Shown in pieces: positions 25,076 through 34,508 of a stretch of 53,690 bases of DNA. The stretch's first letter is position 1, and each line of letters opens with the position of its first letter. Made by a program: the position numbers and the translations under genes. The notes under the pieces are model-generated. The model worked only from the letters and a program-made list of their open reading frames with translations, was not told where the DNA came from and did not search any database. Source of the DNA: CAZPRY01 sp964589175 (GTDB taxonomy: Bacteria; Fidelibacterota; UBA2242); the NCBI GenBank assembly GCA_964589175.1, contig CAZPRY010000028.1, positions 1 through 53,690 of the forward strand. The letters are read 5' to 3'.

Positions 25076-25672
25076 ATGATTAGTTGTTACCAGTTCAAAA
25101 ATCAGATTTCGTTATACATCGACGATGAAATGAATTTCCAGAAAAGGACAGAGTTCGAAGGGCATCTTGAAACCTGTCCCAATTGCAAAAAACTCCTCGG
25201 TGCCATCACTGCCACCAAAGCGCGCATGCATAATTTCAATACCCTTTCGGTGAGTGCCGGTTTCTATACCAATCTCCAGAACCGAATCCTGGCCGATCGC
25301 AACGCCCGCATCCGGGCCGCCCGGCAAAAGGGTTTCTCATTCCATAAAATTCCATCCTTTGCCTATGGCTTTGCCGCCGCGTTCCTGGCCGTCGTGGTCG
25401 TCTTCATGTTCATGAAGACGCCGCCGAACGCCCAACCGGGCGCGCTTCAGTTGCCGGTGGCGCAGCAACAGATTCAGAAAGCCCCGCCGGCAATCCCGGA
25501 AGCCCCGGTGCCGCCGGTCGTGCAAGCGCCGCAAACCCGGTACGCCGCCACTACCCAATCCCCGGCCAAGGAGGATTCTTCCGTCACAGGAGATGCACTC
25601 AACAGCCCGCAGCACAAGGAGAATCTGCAGGATCTTCAGCAGCGAATCAAAACCGTCAAAGATCAAAACTAA
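25076..25672 (+). CDS. Anti-sigma factor with zinc-finger (zf-HC2-like) domain
   Basis: A 198-residue predicted single-pass membrane protein. The N-terminal cytoplasmic part has the anti-sigma zinc motif HLETCPNC (His-x3-Cys-x2-Cys) after ISLYIDDEM. A membrane helix lies at about 95-117 (FAYGFAAAFLAVVVVFMFM). The outer part is rich in Pro, Ala and Gln with no recognised domain. It probably holds the upstream sigma factor until an envelope signal releases it. The stimulus is unknown. Confidence 0.87.
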   Translation: MISCYQFKNQISLYIDDEMNFQKRTEFEGHLETCPNCKKLLGAITATKARMHNFNTLSVSAGFYTNLQNRILADRNARIRAARQKGFSFHKIPSFAYGFAAAFLAVVVVFMFMKTPPNAQPGALQLPVAQQQIQKAPPAIPEAPVPPVVQAPQTRYAATTQSPAKEDSSVTGDALNSPQHKENLQDLQQRIKTVKDQN

Positions 25673-25755
25673 AACTCTTAGATTATCCGGCTTAAAATAT
25701 CATTGATTTTACATGCTCTTAGTAGTATTTTTACCTGCTGTAAAATTTGAAGTGT

Positions 25756-27525
25756 ATGAGTAGTATTAAAAGTATTTGGATCATAGCTATCGTTCTGTCG
25801 ATTCTCCTCTTCGCCTTCTTCGTCTACCCGCGAATGGAGACGCTCATAGCTGTATCCCCCGCCTTCTTGCTCATCTTCAAAGCCCTGATTTTTATCGCCA
25901 TCCTTTCTTTCACTGTTTATCTTCTGTTCGAACTGCGCGCTTGGCAAAAACTCGCCGAAAATCTGGAAAGTGAGCAAACGCCTCCGCCCGCCGCCACGGC
26001 CGACGAGCAGAACGGATTGAAAGGCCAGGGCATTCAGATGCAGACCGATCCCGATCAGAATTACGAAAATCTCACCCGGCAAATCCTGGAACTCGCGCAC
26101 ACCTCCATGGTTGCCCAGACGGCCTTTCTCTACCTGTACAATCCATCGGAGGGCCGCCTGACGCTGCAGGGTCAAAAATCCACGACAGCCGCACTTCTGG
26201 CGGAGAGCTTCCCGGCCGGCGGAGAATATTTCGGTCTCGAACATCCTCTGGCCCAGCCGACCATCTTCGATACTTCCCGGGTCGACCCGCAACGCCTGTT
26301 GTACTACGAATCCGCGCCGCAAGTCGGCACACTGCTGCTGATCCCCATTTACCTCTCCCAGAAGCAGTTCATCGGCTTCATGGGATTGGACAGCATCGAG
26401 GAAAAGGCCTGGGGCGAAGATGACCTGGAACTCGCCCGGTCATTTGCCCTTCTCTATTCGACAGCTATCTGGCAAATCGATGCCATCGACCGGCAAAAAT
26501 CACACATTCATTTCTACCGGGACCTTTGCAAAACCAACACCGACCTATCTCTGGGAATTGATCACCTCGACTTGTACAAGGCTATTGTCAGTCTCAGTCG
26601 TAAATTTTTTAACTTTGATAAATTGACGCTCGCCTTCCTGCGCGAAAATGACACCGAAGAACTGGTGATCGAATACATCGAAGGCTATGAGGCCGACTAC
26701 CCTATCGGCAGCGCTATCAATTTCGATGCCGGTATCTGGGGCCGCCTGATGAAAGACGGCCGGATCGTCAATTGCTGCGATTATGAAAAAGACGAAATCG
26801 AATACCGCTTTCAACCCAACGATCTGGACACATCGCCCTTTTCATCCTGCATCGGGGTTCCTTTCGAAATCGGCGTGAAACGTTTCGGCGGTCTCCTGCT
26901 GGAAAGTTTCGATGCAGACACCTACTGCGCTGAGGATCTCGAAACCCTCGAGCTCTTCGGAAAGAATTTGAGCGCAATCATCAATCGCATCACCATTTTT
27001 AAATCCATGAAAGACCTGGCGCTGGTGGACGGCCTGACCGGGATCGCCAACCATCGATCTTTCAAAGAACGCTTCCAGGTGGAAATCGACCGCTCGCGGC
27101 GCTACGGCAACTCGCTGACCCTGCTTATTCTGGACCTCGATAAGTTCAAACGCATCAACGATACTTACGGTCACCTTTTCGGCGACCTTGTGTTGAAAAA
27201 GATTGCCAATATTATCCGGGGCAGCGTCCGCACCGTGGATACCGTCTGCCGTTACGGCGGAGAGGAATTCGCGGTTATTCTCATTAACGCCGAAAAAAGG
27301 GCCTCTTTTAAAACGGCCGACCGGATTCGCAAAAATGTCCAGAGTTTTATATTTGAAAAAGATGACATCGTGGAAAGAATGACCATCAGTATCGGCATGG
27401 CCGAATATCCTGTGGATGGAGAAGACATGCCGACGATTATCGCCAACGCCGATATGGCCATGTACCAGTCCAAGCGTGATGGCGGCAACGAAGTCATCCT
27501 CTATGAACCCGAATTAGAATCGTAA
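25756..27525 (+). CDS. GAF-GGDEF diguanylate cyclase
   Basis: A 589-residue protein predicted to make cyclic di-GMP. Two N-terminal membrane helices (about 5-25 and 35-60) are followed by two GAF-like sensor regions (about 105-230 and 270-410) and a C-terminal GGDEF domain. The active-site loop is RYGGEEF, the metal-binding part LLILDLDKFKRINDTYGH, and an inhibitory RxxD site (RTVD) lies five residues before the GG. These features support an active enzyme with product inhibition. ATG 25756 is preferred over a TTG at 25747. Cyclic di-GMP could link it to the polysaccharide locus 2.5 kb downstream, but that is inference. Confidence 0.92.
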   Translation: MSSIKSIWIIAIVLSILLFAFFVYPRMETLIAVSPAFLLIFKALIFIAILSFTVYLLFELRAWQKLAENLESEQTPPPAATADEQNGLKGQGIQMQTDPDQNYENLTRQILELAHTSMVAQTAFLYLYNPSEGRLTLQGQKSTTAALLAESFPAGGEYFGLEHPLAQPTIFDTSRVDPQRLLYYESAPQVGTLLLIPIYLSQKQFIGFMGLDSIEEKAWGEDDLELARSFALLYSTAIWQIDAIDRQKSHIHFYRDLCKTNTDLSLGIDHLDLYKAIVSLSRKFFNFDKLTLAFLRENDTEELVIEYIEGYEADYPIGSAINFDAGIWGRLMKDGRIVNCCDYEKDEIEYRFQPNDLDTSPFSSCIGVPFEIGVKRFGGLLLESFDADTYCAEDLETLELFGKNLSAIINRITIFKSMKDLALVDGLTGIANHRSFKERFQVEIDRSRRYGNSLTLLILDLDKFKRINDTYGHLFGDLVLKKIANIIRGSVRTVDTVCRYGGEEFAVILINAEKRASFKTADRIRKNVQSFIFEKDDIVERMTISIGMAEYPVDGEDMPTIIANADMAMYQSKRDGGNEVILYEPELES

Positions 27526-27537
27526 AGGAGAAAAACC

Positions 27538-27741
27538 ATGGCAAAAAGAGTAACCAAAGGTTTTGCCGATAAAACTGCAAAAGCTTTAAGAGACGCACGC
27601 AAACATTGTCCGACTTGTGGCGAGCCGATTGAGTTCGTGAAATACATCGGTACGGGTACCGACCCCGAAAAGAATTCCATGAAATTCAAAGAGCGCATCC
27701 TGCAGATTTGCAGTTGCAACCGGAACGAGTACTTCAAATAG
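27538..27741 (+). CDS. Small Cys-rich (zinc-ribbon-like) protein, 67 residues
   Basis: The ATG at 27538 has AAGGAG nine bases upstream, a strong ribosome site. The 67 residues are basic at the start (MAKRVTKGFADKTAKALRDAR), then contain CPTC and later CSC, a likely zinc-binding set. No family was recognised. It could be a nucleic-acid-binding or ribosome-associated small protein. It starts 13 bp after the cyclase gene and is probably co-transcribed. Confidence 0.75.
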   Translation: MAKRVTKGFADKTAKALRDARKHCPTCGEPIEFVKYIGTGTDPEKNSMKFKERILQICSCNRNEYFK

Positions 27742-27752
27742 GACGCCATTCG

Positions 27753-27768
27753 GTTTCGATATCGAAAC
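27753..27768. other. Perfect 16-bp palindrome after the small Cys-rich gene
   Basis: GTTTCGATATCGAAAC is fully self-complementary and sits 12 bp after the stop at 27741. It could be an operator for the following TPR lipoprotein gene. With no loop and no T-run it is a poor terminator. Confidence 0.5.
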
Positions 27769-27849
27769 GTAATTATTCCGGAACCAGTTTTCATCCGAAC
27801 GATTAAAACGGGTAGTCAGTCCGGAATTTTTATTGTAAGAAGAGGTCTA

Positions 27850-29352
27850 TTGAAAAAAATACTGCTCATCGCGACCCTGTATCTGGCCGCCTTATGGCTG
27901 TCGCACTGCACCCAGACAAACTGTCTGAAGCCTGCGACGCCCGAACCGACTGCCGTTGTGGATACAACGAATCAGAGCAACTACAGTACTTCCGCCATTC
28001 AGCTCTTCATGAGCGGCGAAACCCACGCCATGCAGGGAAATTACGCCATGGCCGTAATCGAATATCTCGACGCCCTGCAATACGACAGCAGCTCCGCTTC
28101 CATCTATCTCTCGCTGGGGAAAGCCTACGCTCAACTGGGCAAACTGGATAACGGCATTCGCGCCCTGAAACGGGCCGCCGCTCTCGATGCCCAGGACACC
28201 GAAATCCGCGGCACTCTGGTGCAGTTGTACTTCATGACCGAGAAATTCGCCGAGGCGGAACCGCAGCTGGAAGTCATGTGCCGGCTCTTGCCGAATGACC
28301 TGAGTCTGAAATATCAGATGGCGGCAGTCTACCTGAAAAACCAGAAGATCGATCCGGCGCTGCAACTCTATGAGAGCATCTTCCGGTCCGATCCGGCCGA
28401 AATCTCCGCAATTCAAAAAGCCGGCGAAGTCGCCATTCTGGACCAAAACCTGGAGAAGGCTATCCATTTCTACGACATTCTGGTCGAGGAAGACCCGCAA
28501 AACACGCGCTACCTGCGCGCCCGTTCCGATCTGGCGCTGATGGCCGGCGACCTGGAAACCGCTATTGAGATGCAAAAGAAGATGGTAGCTGCGGAGCCCG
28601 GAAACGTCAAATATCAGCAACGCCTGGGCGAATTGCTGTCACGCAGCGATCAAACCGCCGCGGCGACCCAGCTGCTGGAAGAGTTGATTGCCGGGCATCC
28701 GGACAGTGTGGTAAACTACATCAACCTTGCCATTCTCTACATGAACAACGACCAGGTCGATCAGGCGCTCGCCTTTACCGGGCCGCTGCTCGAAAAATTC
28801 CCCGATGTTACGCTGCTGTATCTGATCAAGGCCACGGCCCTGAACCAGAAAAAACGCTTCGCCGAAGCGGAGCCGGTCCTGCGCGAAGTGCTGCGCCTGG
28901 ATGTCCAAAACGCGGAGGCCCGCCACCTGCTGGCCAACCTCTGGGACATTCTGGAGAAATATCCGCAGTCTGACAGCCTCTACGCCATTCTGCTGGCCGA
29001 AAATCCCGATGATCCGGTCGCCTGCAATAATTACGCGTACAGTCTTGCGGACCGGGGAGAAAAACTGGATCTGGCCAGCGAACTGGTCGATAAAGCCCTG
29101 AAAGCCGTACCCGACAATGCTTCGTATCTCGACACCAAAGGCTGGATTCTGTACAAGCAGGGCCGCTACCAGGACGCCCTGCGCTATATCGAAAAATCGC
29201 TCGCCAGCGAAACCAGGAATCCCGAGATCATGGAACACCTGGGCGATGTGTACTACAAATTAAAGAAATTCAACAAGGCCAAAGAGTACTACCAGCGCGC
29301 GCTGGCTATCGATACGAAGAATGAAAATCTCAAGCAAAAATTATCCCGGTAG
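27850..29352 (+). CDS. TPR-repeat lipoprotein
   Basis: A 500-residue predicted lipoprotein. It starts at TTG 27850, with AAGAGG eight bases upstream, giving KKILLIATLYLAALWLSHC with a lipidation Cys near 19. From about residue 50 the protein is nearly all tetratricopeptide repeats; clear units are SASIYLSLGKAYAQLGKLDNG, DSVVNYINLAILYMNNDQVDQA and NPEIMEHLGDVYYKLKKFNKAKEYYQRAL. Such proteins often act as outer-membrane scaffolds in envelope or polysaccharide assembly. Its last 11 codons overlap the next gene. Confidence 0.9.
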   Translation: MKKILLIATLYLAALWLSHCTQTNCLKPATPEPTAVVDTTNQSNYSTSAIQLFMSGETHAMQGNYAMAVIEYLDALQYDSSSASIYLSLGKAYAQLGKLDNGIRALKRAAALDAQDTEIRGTLVQLYFMTEKFAEAEPQLEVMCRLLPNDLSLKYQMAAVYLKNQKIDPALQLYESIFRSDPAEISAIQKAGEVAILDQNLEKAIHFYDILVEEDPQNTRYLRARSDLALMAGDLETAIEMQKKMVAAEPGNVKYQQRLGELLSRSDQTAAATQLLEELIAGHPDSVVNYINLAILYMNNDQVDQALAFTGPLLEKFPDVTLLYLIKATALNQKKRFAEAEPVLREVLRLDVQNAEARHLLANLWDILEKYPQSDSLYAILLAENPDDPVACNNYAYSLADRGEKLDLASELVDKALKAVPDNASYLDTKGWILYKQGRYQDALRYIEKSLASETRNPEIMEHLGDVYYKLKKFNKAKEYYQRALAIDTKNENLKQKLSR

Positions 29353-30091
29353 TCATGCTATCCTCCTCTTTTTTACGCTTTCTGGGGTGCTGACATTTTT
29401 TCGTTGTGGCGCGCTCATACCCGCGGCCCGGCCGGGCGATCATCGAAACGCGACGCTCTCTTTCAAAGAACGCCAGGATGCGGTGCAGCAATACCGCTCC
29501 ATTTCCGCCAAAGGCAGCGCCGTCATCAGCACGCCCACCCGGAATTCGACCCTGCCGATTGAAATCGAATTCCGCGGTCCCGATACGCTCCTGGTGCTGG
29601 TCCGCGATCCGCTGGGACGCAAACAGGCCCTGTTGAATATCATCCGTGATAGTTATGAATTGCAGCTCCTGCGCAAACGCCAATCCTACTCTGCCGATGA
29701 ATTGCCCGAAGAATACCGGCAATACGCGTTTAATGCGATCGATCTGCCGAGCCTGCGTCTGAGCTTACTGGGTCTCACCATCTGCAATCCGCCCACCGAA
29801 TCCCGGCCGTCCCGTAAGCCTGTCGTATCGGATCAGGATCTGATCCATTGGAACTGCCCGGTGCCCACTGGCGAATTGCATTACGCGATCGACCCAAAGC
29901 AAAACCGGATCCGCACCCTTTCGGTGCTCGACTCCGCCGGAATGCTACAGGCTGAAATTATTTTTGAGGAATATAATACGGAGAGCGGTCTTGTGCTGCC
30001 TTCCTCGATTTCGATCCGTAGCGGGACAGACCAATCGACGCTGCGAATTCAACTCTCCCATTTCTCTGCCGAGTTGCGTAAATTTGCCTGA
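29321..30091 (+). CDS. DUF4292-like lipoprotein (LolB-like fold)
   Basis: A 256-residue predicted lipoprotein: a hydrophobic stretch ILLFFTLSGVLTFFRC with Cys near 29, then a beta-rich domain. The pattern SISAKGSAVISTP, IEIEFRGPDTLLVLVRDPLGRKQALLNI and a late IRIQLSHFSAEL fits DUF4292-type proteins, which resemble LolA/LolB lipid-binding half-barrels. It overlaps the TPR lipoprotein gene and ends two bases before the first glycosyltransferase, so it may be co-transcribed with the polysaccharide genes. Confidence 0.72.
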   Translation: MKISSKNYPGSHAILLFFTLSGVLTFFRCGALIPAARPGDHRNATLSFKERQDAVQQYRSISAKGSAVISTPTRNSTLPIEIEFRGPDTLLVLVRDPLGRKQALLNIIRDSYELQLLRKRQSYSADELPEEYRQYAFNAIDLPSLRLSLLGLTICNPPTESRPSRKPVVSDQDLIHWNCPVPTGELHYAIDPKQNRIRTLSVLDSAGMLQAEIIFEEYNTESGLVLPSSISIRSGTDQSTLRIQLSHFSAELRKFA

Positions 30092-30093
30092 TT

Positions 30094-31050
30094 ATGGTTT
30101 CTTATCCCAAACATGAGGGCACTGTGAACGCTGAACCGAAAAAAAATGTCGTTTCCATCGTTATCCCCGTCTACAACGAAGCCGAATCGCTGGAAGAACT
30201 CCACCGTCAAGTCGTGGATATCTTTCGCGAGGATTCCTTTGACTTCGAGATTATTTTTGCTGACGACGGCAGCGACGATGGTTCCTACGAAATCGAACAA
30301 AAAATCGCCGCCGCCGCGAACAACGTCCGCATCATTCGTTTCAAACGCAATCGCGGCAAAGCCGCCGCCCTGAACGAGGGCTTCCAGCTGGCTTCCGGTG
30401 AATATGTCGTGACAATCGACGCCGATCTGCAGGACGATCCCGGAGCAATCCCGGAATTGGTACGCCAGATCGATGTGCAGGCTGTGGACCTGATCTCAGG
30501 CTGGAAGCAGAAGCGCCAGGATCGCTTTATCAAAAAATACACTTCCCGTATTTATAATTTCGTCACGCGCAAAATGACCGGCGTGCGCCTGCACGACATG
30601 AACAACGGCCTGAAAGCCTACAAATCCGAAGTCGTTAAAAGCATCGATCTGTACGGCGAGCAGCACCGTTTCATCCCGGTTCTGGCCATGGCCCAGGGGT
30701 ATCGCAGCGGCGAGCTGAAAGTCCGCCACTTCGCCCGCAAATACGGCCGTACCAAGTACGGGGTCAGTCGTTTCTGGCGTGGATTCCTCGATCTGTTGAC
30801 GGTCATGTTCACGCTGAAATTTTCCAAACGGCCGATGCACTTCTTCGGCATGTGGGGCCTTGTCTCTGTCTTCCTGGGGCTCGTTGCCGAGATCTATATG
30901 TTGATCCTCAAATATGCGTTTGGCGAGCCTTTCCAGAAACATATCGCGCTCCTCCTGCTGGGCGTTCTGCTGCTGGTCTTCGGCATGCAGTTTTTCTCCC
31001 TCGGGCTGATCGGGGAAATGATAACCTATAACTCGAAGAAAAAGCACTGA
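30094..31050 (+). CDS. Family 2 glycosyltransferase, polyprenyl-phosphate type
   Basis: A 318-residue membrane-attached glycosyltransferase. The GT-A domain (about 18-230) has VSIVIPVYNEAESLEEL, the nucleotide-sugar motif FADDGSDDGS, and metal-binding DADLQDDPG. Two C-terminal helices (about 250-272 and 283-306) resemble dolichyl-phosphate mannose synthase/GtrB enzymes, which charge or build on a polyprenyl-phosphate. It begins the tightly packed polysaccharide operon. Its TGA shares a base with the next ATG. The sugar is unknown. Confidence 0.9.
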   Translation: MVSYPKHEGTVNAEPKKNVVSIVIPVYNEAESLEELHRQVVDIFREDSFDFEIIFADDGSDDGSYEIEQKIAAAANNVRIIRFKRNRGKAAALNEGFQLASGEYVVTIDADLQDDPGAIPELVRQIDVQAVDLISGWKQKRQDRFIKKYTSRIYNFVTRKMTGVRLHDMNNGLKAYKSEVVKSIDLYGEQHRFIPVLAMAQGYRSGELKVRHFARKYGRTKYGVSRFWRGFLDLLTVMFTLKFSKRPMHFFGMWGLVSVFLGLVAEIYMLILKYAFGEPFQKHIALLLLGVLLLVFGMQFFSLGLIGEMITYNSKKKH

Positions 31051-32084
31051 TGCCGCGCTATACATTTTCGATTATCGTACCTACGTACAATAGGGCCGAT
31101 GAGATACGGGACCTGCTGCAGTCCTTTAACCGGCAAAACTTCCCGAAAGAGCGTTTCGAAGTCCTGATCGTGGACGACGGCTCCACGGACGAGACGCCGC
31201 AACTCATCCATTCACTTGCACAACAATCCGATTTTTCCATCCGCTTTTTCCGACGTGATCACGAGGGCCCTGGCCCGGCCCGCAATTTCGGCATGGCGCA
31301 GGCCGGGGGCGAGTATTTCCTGTTCATCGATTCCGACTGCATTGCCGACGTAAACTGGCTCTCAGCGCTGGCAAAGGCCGTAGATGATGAGCAGCCCGAC
31401 GCGTTCGGCGGGCCCGACGCCGTACTGCCGGAATTTACGCCGCTGCAAAAGGCCATCAACTATTCGATGACTTCCTTTTTGACGACGGGCGGCATGCGCG
31501 GCCACTCGAAGAAAAAACTGGCCAAATACTACCCGCGCAGTTTCAACATGGGCGTACATCGTACAATTTTCGAAAAACTGGGCGGCATGGGCACCCTGCG
31601 CCACGGCCAGGACCTCGAATACAGCCGGCGCATCGTTGCCAGCGGCGCCAAAGTCATCCCGGTCCCGGATGCGGTCGTCTATCACAAACGGCGCAGCAGT
31701 CTGAAAAAATTCTTCCGCCAGATTTTCAACTGGGGCGTGGCGCGCATCAACCTGACCCTGATCGACAAAGGCATTCTGGAGCCGCTGCACTTTATCCCCG
31801 CCGCCGCCGCCGACGGATTCCTGCTGCTCCTGCTGCTGTCGCCGCTCAGCCCGTTTATCTGGAAGCTGTGGCTGGTTGCCGCTTGCTTCGCACTGCTGAT
31901 TTTGCTCTTCATATTCTTCGATACACTCCGCCAATACAAAGATTTGAAAACGGCGGCGTTGTCCCCGGTCGTGTCGATGATCCAGGTATTCGCCTACGGT
32001 TTCGGCTTTACGACCGGTTTCGTGCGCCGGATTATCCTGAAACAGGAATCCTATACCGGATTCGTCAAAAAGTATTACAAATAG
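31050..32084 (+). CDS. Family 2 glycosyltransferase with C-terminal membrane helices
   Basis: A 344-residue glycosyltransferase. GT-A motifs are FSIIVPTYNRADEI, IVDDGSTDETP and FIDSDCIA, followed by GGPDAVLPEF and GGMGTLRHGQDLEYSRRI, the usual acceptor and catalytic-base region. Hydrophobic helices at about 247-295 anchor it to the inner membrane. It resembles enzymes that extend lipid-linked repeat units. The last base of its TAG is the first base of the next GTG start. Confidence 0.9.
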   Translation: MPRYTFSIIVPTYNRADEIRDLLQSFNRQNFPKERFEVLIVDDGSTDETPQLIHSLAQQSDFSIRFFRRDHEGPGPARNFGMAQAGGEYFLFIDSDCIADVNWLSALAKAVDDEQPDAFGGPDAVLPEFTPLQKAINYSMTSFLTTGGMRGHSKKKLAKYYPRSFNMGVHRTIFEKLGGMGTLRHGQDLEYSRRIVASGAKVIPVPDAVVYHKRRSSLKKFFRQIFNWGVARINLTLIDKGILEPLHFIPAAAADGFLLLLLLSPLSPFIWKLWLVAACFALLILLFIFFDTLRQYKDLKTAALSPVVSMIQVFAYGFGFTTGFVRRIILKQESYTGFVKKYYK

Positions 32085-33406
32085 TGAGCGCTCCTGCAAA
32101 AAAAGTCCTGATTGTCACCTATTACTGGCCGCCGGCGGGCGGGCCCGGAGTGCAGCGCGTTTTGAAATTCGCCAAGTACCTGCCCGAATTCGGCTGGCAG
32201 CCGCTGATTCTAACCGTTAAAAACGGTGAGTACCCGGCCTTTGATCCGACACTTGAAAAGGAAGTGCCCGAAGCGGCCCGGGTATTTCGCACCGCCGCAA
32301 TCGAACCCAATTTCCTCTATAAAAAATTCACCGGTATGTCTTCGGACGAGAGCATCCCGGTCGCAGTCTTAGCCGATAAAAAATTGAACTGGAAAAAACG
32401 CTTGGCGAATTCGATCCGCCTCAATCTCTTTGTACCGGACGCCAAGATCGGCTGGATTCCCTTCGCCGTGAAACGCGGGCATCGCATTCTTGAGGAAGAA
32501 AAGCCGGACGTTATCTTCTCCTCCTCGCCGCCGCCGAGCGTGCACCTGATCGCGCGCAAACTGGCCAAAAGCGGCGGACTGAAATGGGTGGCCGACTTCC
32601 GTGATCCCTGGACCGACATCCATTACTACGAAGACTACCGGCGCATAGGACTCGCCCGCAGGATCGATCACAACCTGGAATATAATGTACTGCGACGGGC
32701 GGATGTCGTCACCTGCATCAGCCGGCTCGATATCGAACTGGACTTCGCCCAAAAAATCGAGGGCCAGCGTTTTGTCAATATCGCCAATGGCTATGACGAG
32801 ACCGACTTCACCGGGATTCACTCGGACGGAACGCCTTCCGATAAATTCGTGCTCATGCATTTGGGCGGGGTCGGCAGCGAACGCAACCCCATCAACCTCT
32901 TTAAAGCCGTGCGCGCACTGCTCGATCAGGGCCGGATCAGCCCGCCGGACTTTGAGCTTGTTTTCATCGGTAAAGTGGACGAAGTCATCCTGCAGACGGT
33001 GGAGGAATTGGGACTCGCAGCGGTCTTTACACGGATTCCTTACCTGCCGCACCGGGAAGCTCTGCAGCGCACTCAAACTGCCAGCGCCATGCTCCTGCTC
33101 GTGACGCAGTCACAAAAAAACCTGCGTATTCTGCCCGGTAAAACCTTCGAGTACATGCGCACCGGTAAGCCAATTCTGGCCCTCGGTCCCGAAGACGGCG
33201 AAGTGGCCCGGATCCTGAACGACTCGAACACCGGAAAAATGATTTCCTACGAAAAATACGATGAAATTTACGACAACGTTCTGAGACTTTATTCACAATG
33301 GAGAAAAGCGGGAAGTCTGCAGCAGAACGTCGACGCGGACATTCAATCCTATTCCCGCCAAAACCTGACCGCCAAACTGGTTAACGTATTCGAGAGTATT
33401 CTCTGA
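32084..33406 (+). CDS. Family 4-type glycosyltransferase (GT-B fold)
   Basis: A 440-residue glycosyltransferase. The GTG at 32084 is chosen because it overlaps the preceding stop and gives VSAPAKKVLIVTYYWPPAGG, the conserved GT4 opening; longer frames run into the upstream gene. Further features are VADFRDPWTD, the loop NIANGYDETDF and the nucleotide-sugar region near KTFEYMRTGKPILALGPEDGEVA. No membrane helix is seen, so it is probably a cytoplasmic or peripheral enzyme. It ends one base before the first epimerase gene. Confidence 0.9.
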   Translation: MSAPAKKVLIVTYYWPPAGGPGVQRVLKFAKYLPEFGWQPLILTVKNGEYPAFDPTLEKEVPEAARVFRTAAIEPNFLYKKFTGMSSDESIPVAVLADKKLNWKKRLANSIRLNLFVPDAKIGWIPFAVKRGHRILEEEKPDVIFSSSPPPSVHLIARKLAKSGGLKWVADFRDPWTDIHYYEDYRRIGLARRIDHNLEYNVLRRADVVTCISRLDIELDFAQKIEGQRFVNIANGYDETDFTGIHSDGTPSDKFVLMHLGGVGSERNPINLFKAVRALLDQGRISPPDFELVFIGKVDEVILQTVEELGLAAVFTRIPYLPHREALQRTQTASAMLLLVTQSQKNLRILPGKTFEYMRTGKPILALGPEDGEVARILNDSNTGKMISYEKYDEIYDNVLRLYSQWRKAGSLQQNVDADIQSYSRQNLTAKLVNVFESIL

Positions 33407-33407
33407 C

Positions 33408-34508
33408 ATGCAGCCCAAACGATTTTTACAGCGATCGGTCCGCATCCTCCTGGCGCTGCTTCTAGCGCTCATCGTCTACCTGTATATAATCTTCCCAAAC
33501 ATCGAAAAGGACCTGCGCAAAGCCCCGAAAAACATGCGCACCGACCTGTGGCAGACTTCACGCCCGGACTCGCTTGGCTGCTATTTTATTGAGAACGGAG
33601 CCACCCCTTCGGTGGCGGATTTCCTGGCACAAACCGAGGACAGCATCTTTGTGGTAAATTACCGCGAATCTCACCGTAGTTCGGTGACGCTGCGTGATCC
33701 CGAAAAATTCTTCGTCCACTTCACCAACCATTACAGCGTCAAAACACTGAATAGCTACAGCGCCTTTCTGGAAACCGGCAACGGAGCTTATCTAAAATTA
33801 TTCATGAAAAACGCGGCCTGGATGCGCGATCACCTCACTGTTCTGCAAGACACGGCGGCCGTCTGGACGAACGACAACATGATTTACGACAAGTACAAGC
33901 TCTCTTTCGGCTGGCCATCGGCTTACGCACAGGGCCACGGCCTCTCGGTGCTCTGCCGCGCTTTCCAAAGTACACGGGATTCCAGTTACCTTGCGGCGGC
34001 CGAAAAAGTACTGAATTCCTATAACCTGGATTACCGGGCAGGCGGCATCCTGGATGTCGACTCCGCCGGCGGCTATTGGTATCTCGAATACCCGGCCGAT
34101 CCGCCGGCCTACGTCCTGAACGGTTTTATTTACGGCCTCTTCGGGATTTACGATTACTGGCGTCTGACCGGCTCACCTAAAGCCCTCCGCTATTTCGAGC
34201 GCGGCGTGGCGACCCTCGCGAAAAATCTCCACCGTTATGACAAAGGCTACTGGTCCGCCTACGACCTGCTCTACAAACAATATTGCGCCGGTTACAATTA
34301 CCATCGCAATTTCCACATCCCGCAATTAAACGTACTTTACCAGTTGACTGGTAATCCGGCTTTCCACGAATATGAAGAAAAATTCAGAAAATATCTGGGC
34401 GAGCCCTATTTTACAGTTTTTAAGATTAAATTTAGCCTGGATGCTGTCTCGCGCCGGTTCAGCTATAAAAATCCGATTAAACAATTGAGCAAAGAGCACC
34501 TGCATTGA
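33408..34508 (+). CDS. Membrane-anchored D-glucuronyl C5-epimerase-like protein 1
   Basis: Predicted to invert C5 of glucuronate residues within a polymer, giving iduronate. The 366 residues open with a signal anchor (about 10-29, SVRILLALLLALIVYLYIIF), so the catalytic part should face the periplasm. The C-terminal half matches the epimerase domain: GWPSAYAQGHGLSVLCRA, YLEYPADPPAYVLNGFIYGL, FERGVATL, GYWSAYDL and NYHRNFHIPQL. The vertebrate enzyme has equivalent blocks (VLNGFMYSL, IYDLRH, YHTTHINQL), including Tyr and His residues of the active-site region. It overlaps the second epimerase gene by four bases. Activity and substrate are inferred from family only. Confidence 0.85.
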   Translation: MQPKRFLQRSVRILLALLLALIVYLYIIFPNIEKDLRKAPKNMRTDLWQTSRPDSLGCYFIENGATPSVADFLAQTEDSIFVVNYRESHRSSVTLRDPEKFFVHFTNHYSVKTLNSYSAFLETGNGAYLKLFMKNAAWMRDHLTVLQDTAAVWTNDNMIYDKYKLSFGWPSAYAQGHGLSVLCRAFQSTRDSSYLAAAEKVLNSYNLDYRAGGILDVDSAGGYWYLEYPADPPAYVLNGFIYGLFGIYDYWRLTGSPKALRYFERGVATLAKNLHRYDKGYWSAYDLLYKQYCAGYNYHRNFHIPQLNVLYQLTGNPAFHEYEEKFRKYLGEPYFTVFKIKFSLDAVSRRFSYKNPIKQLSKEHLH

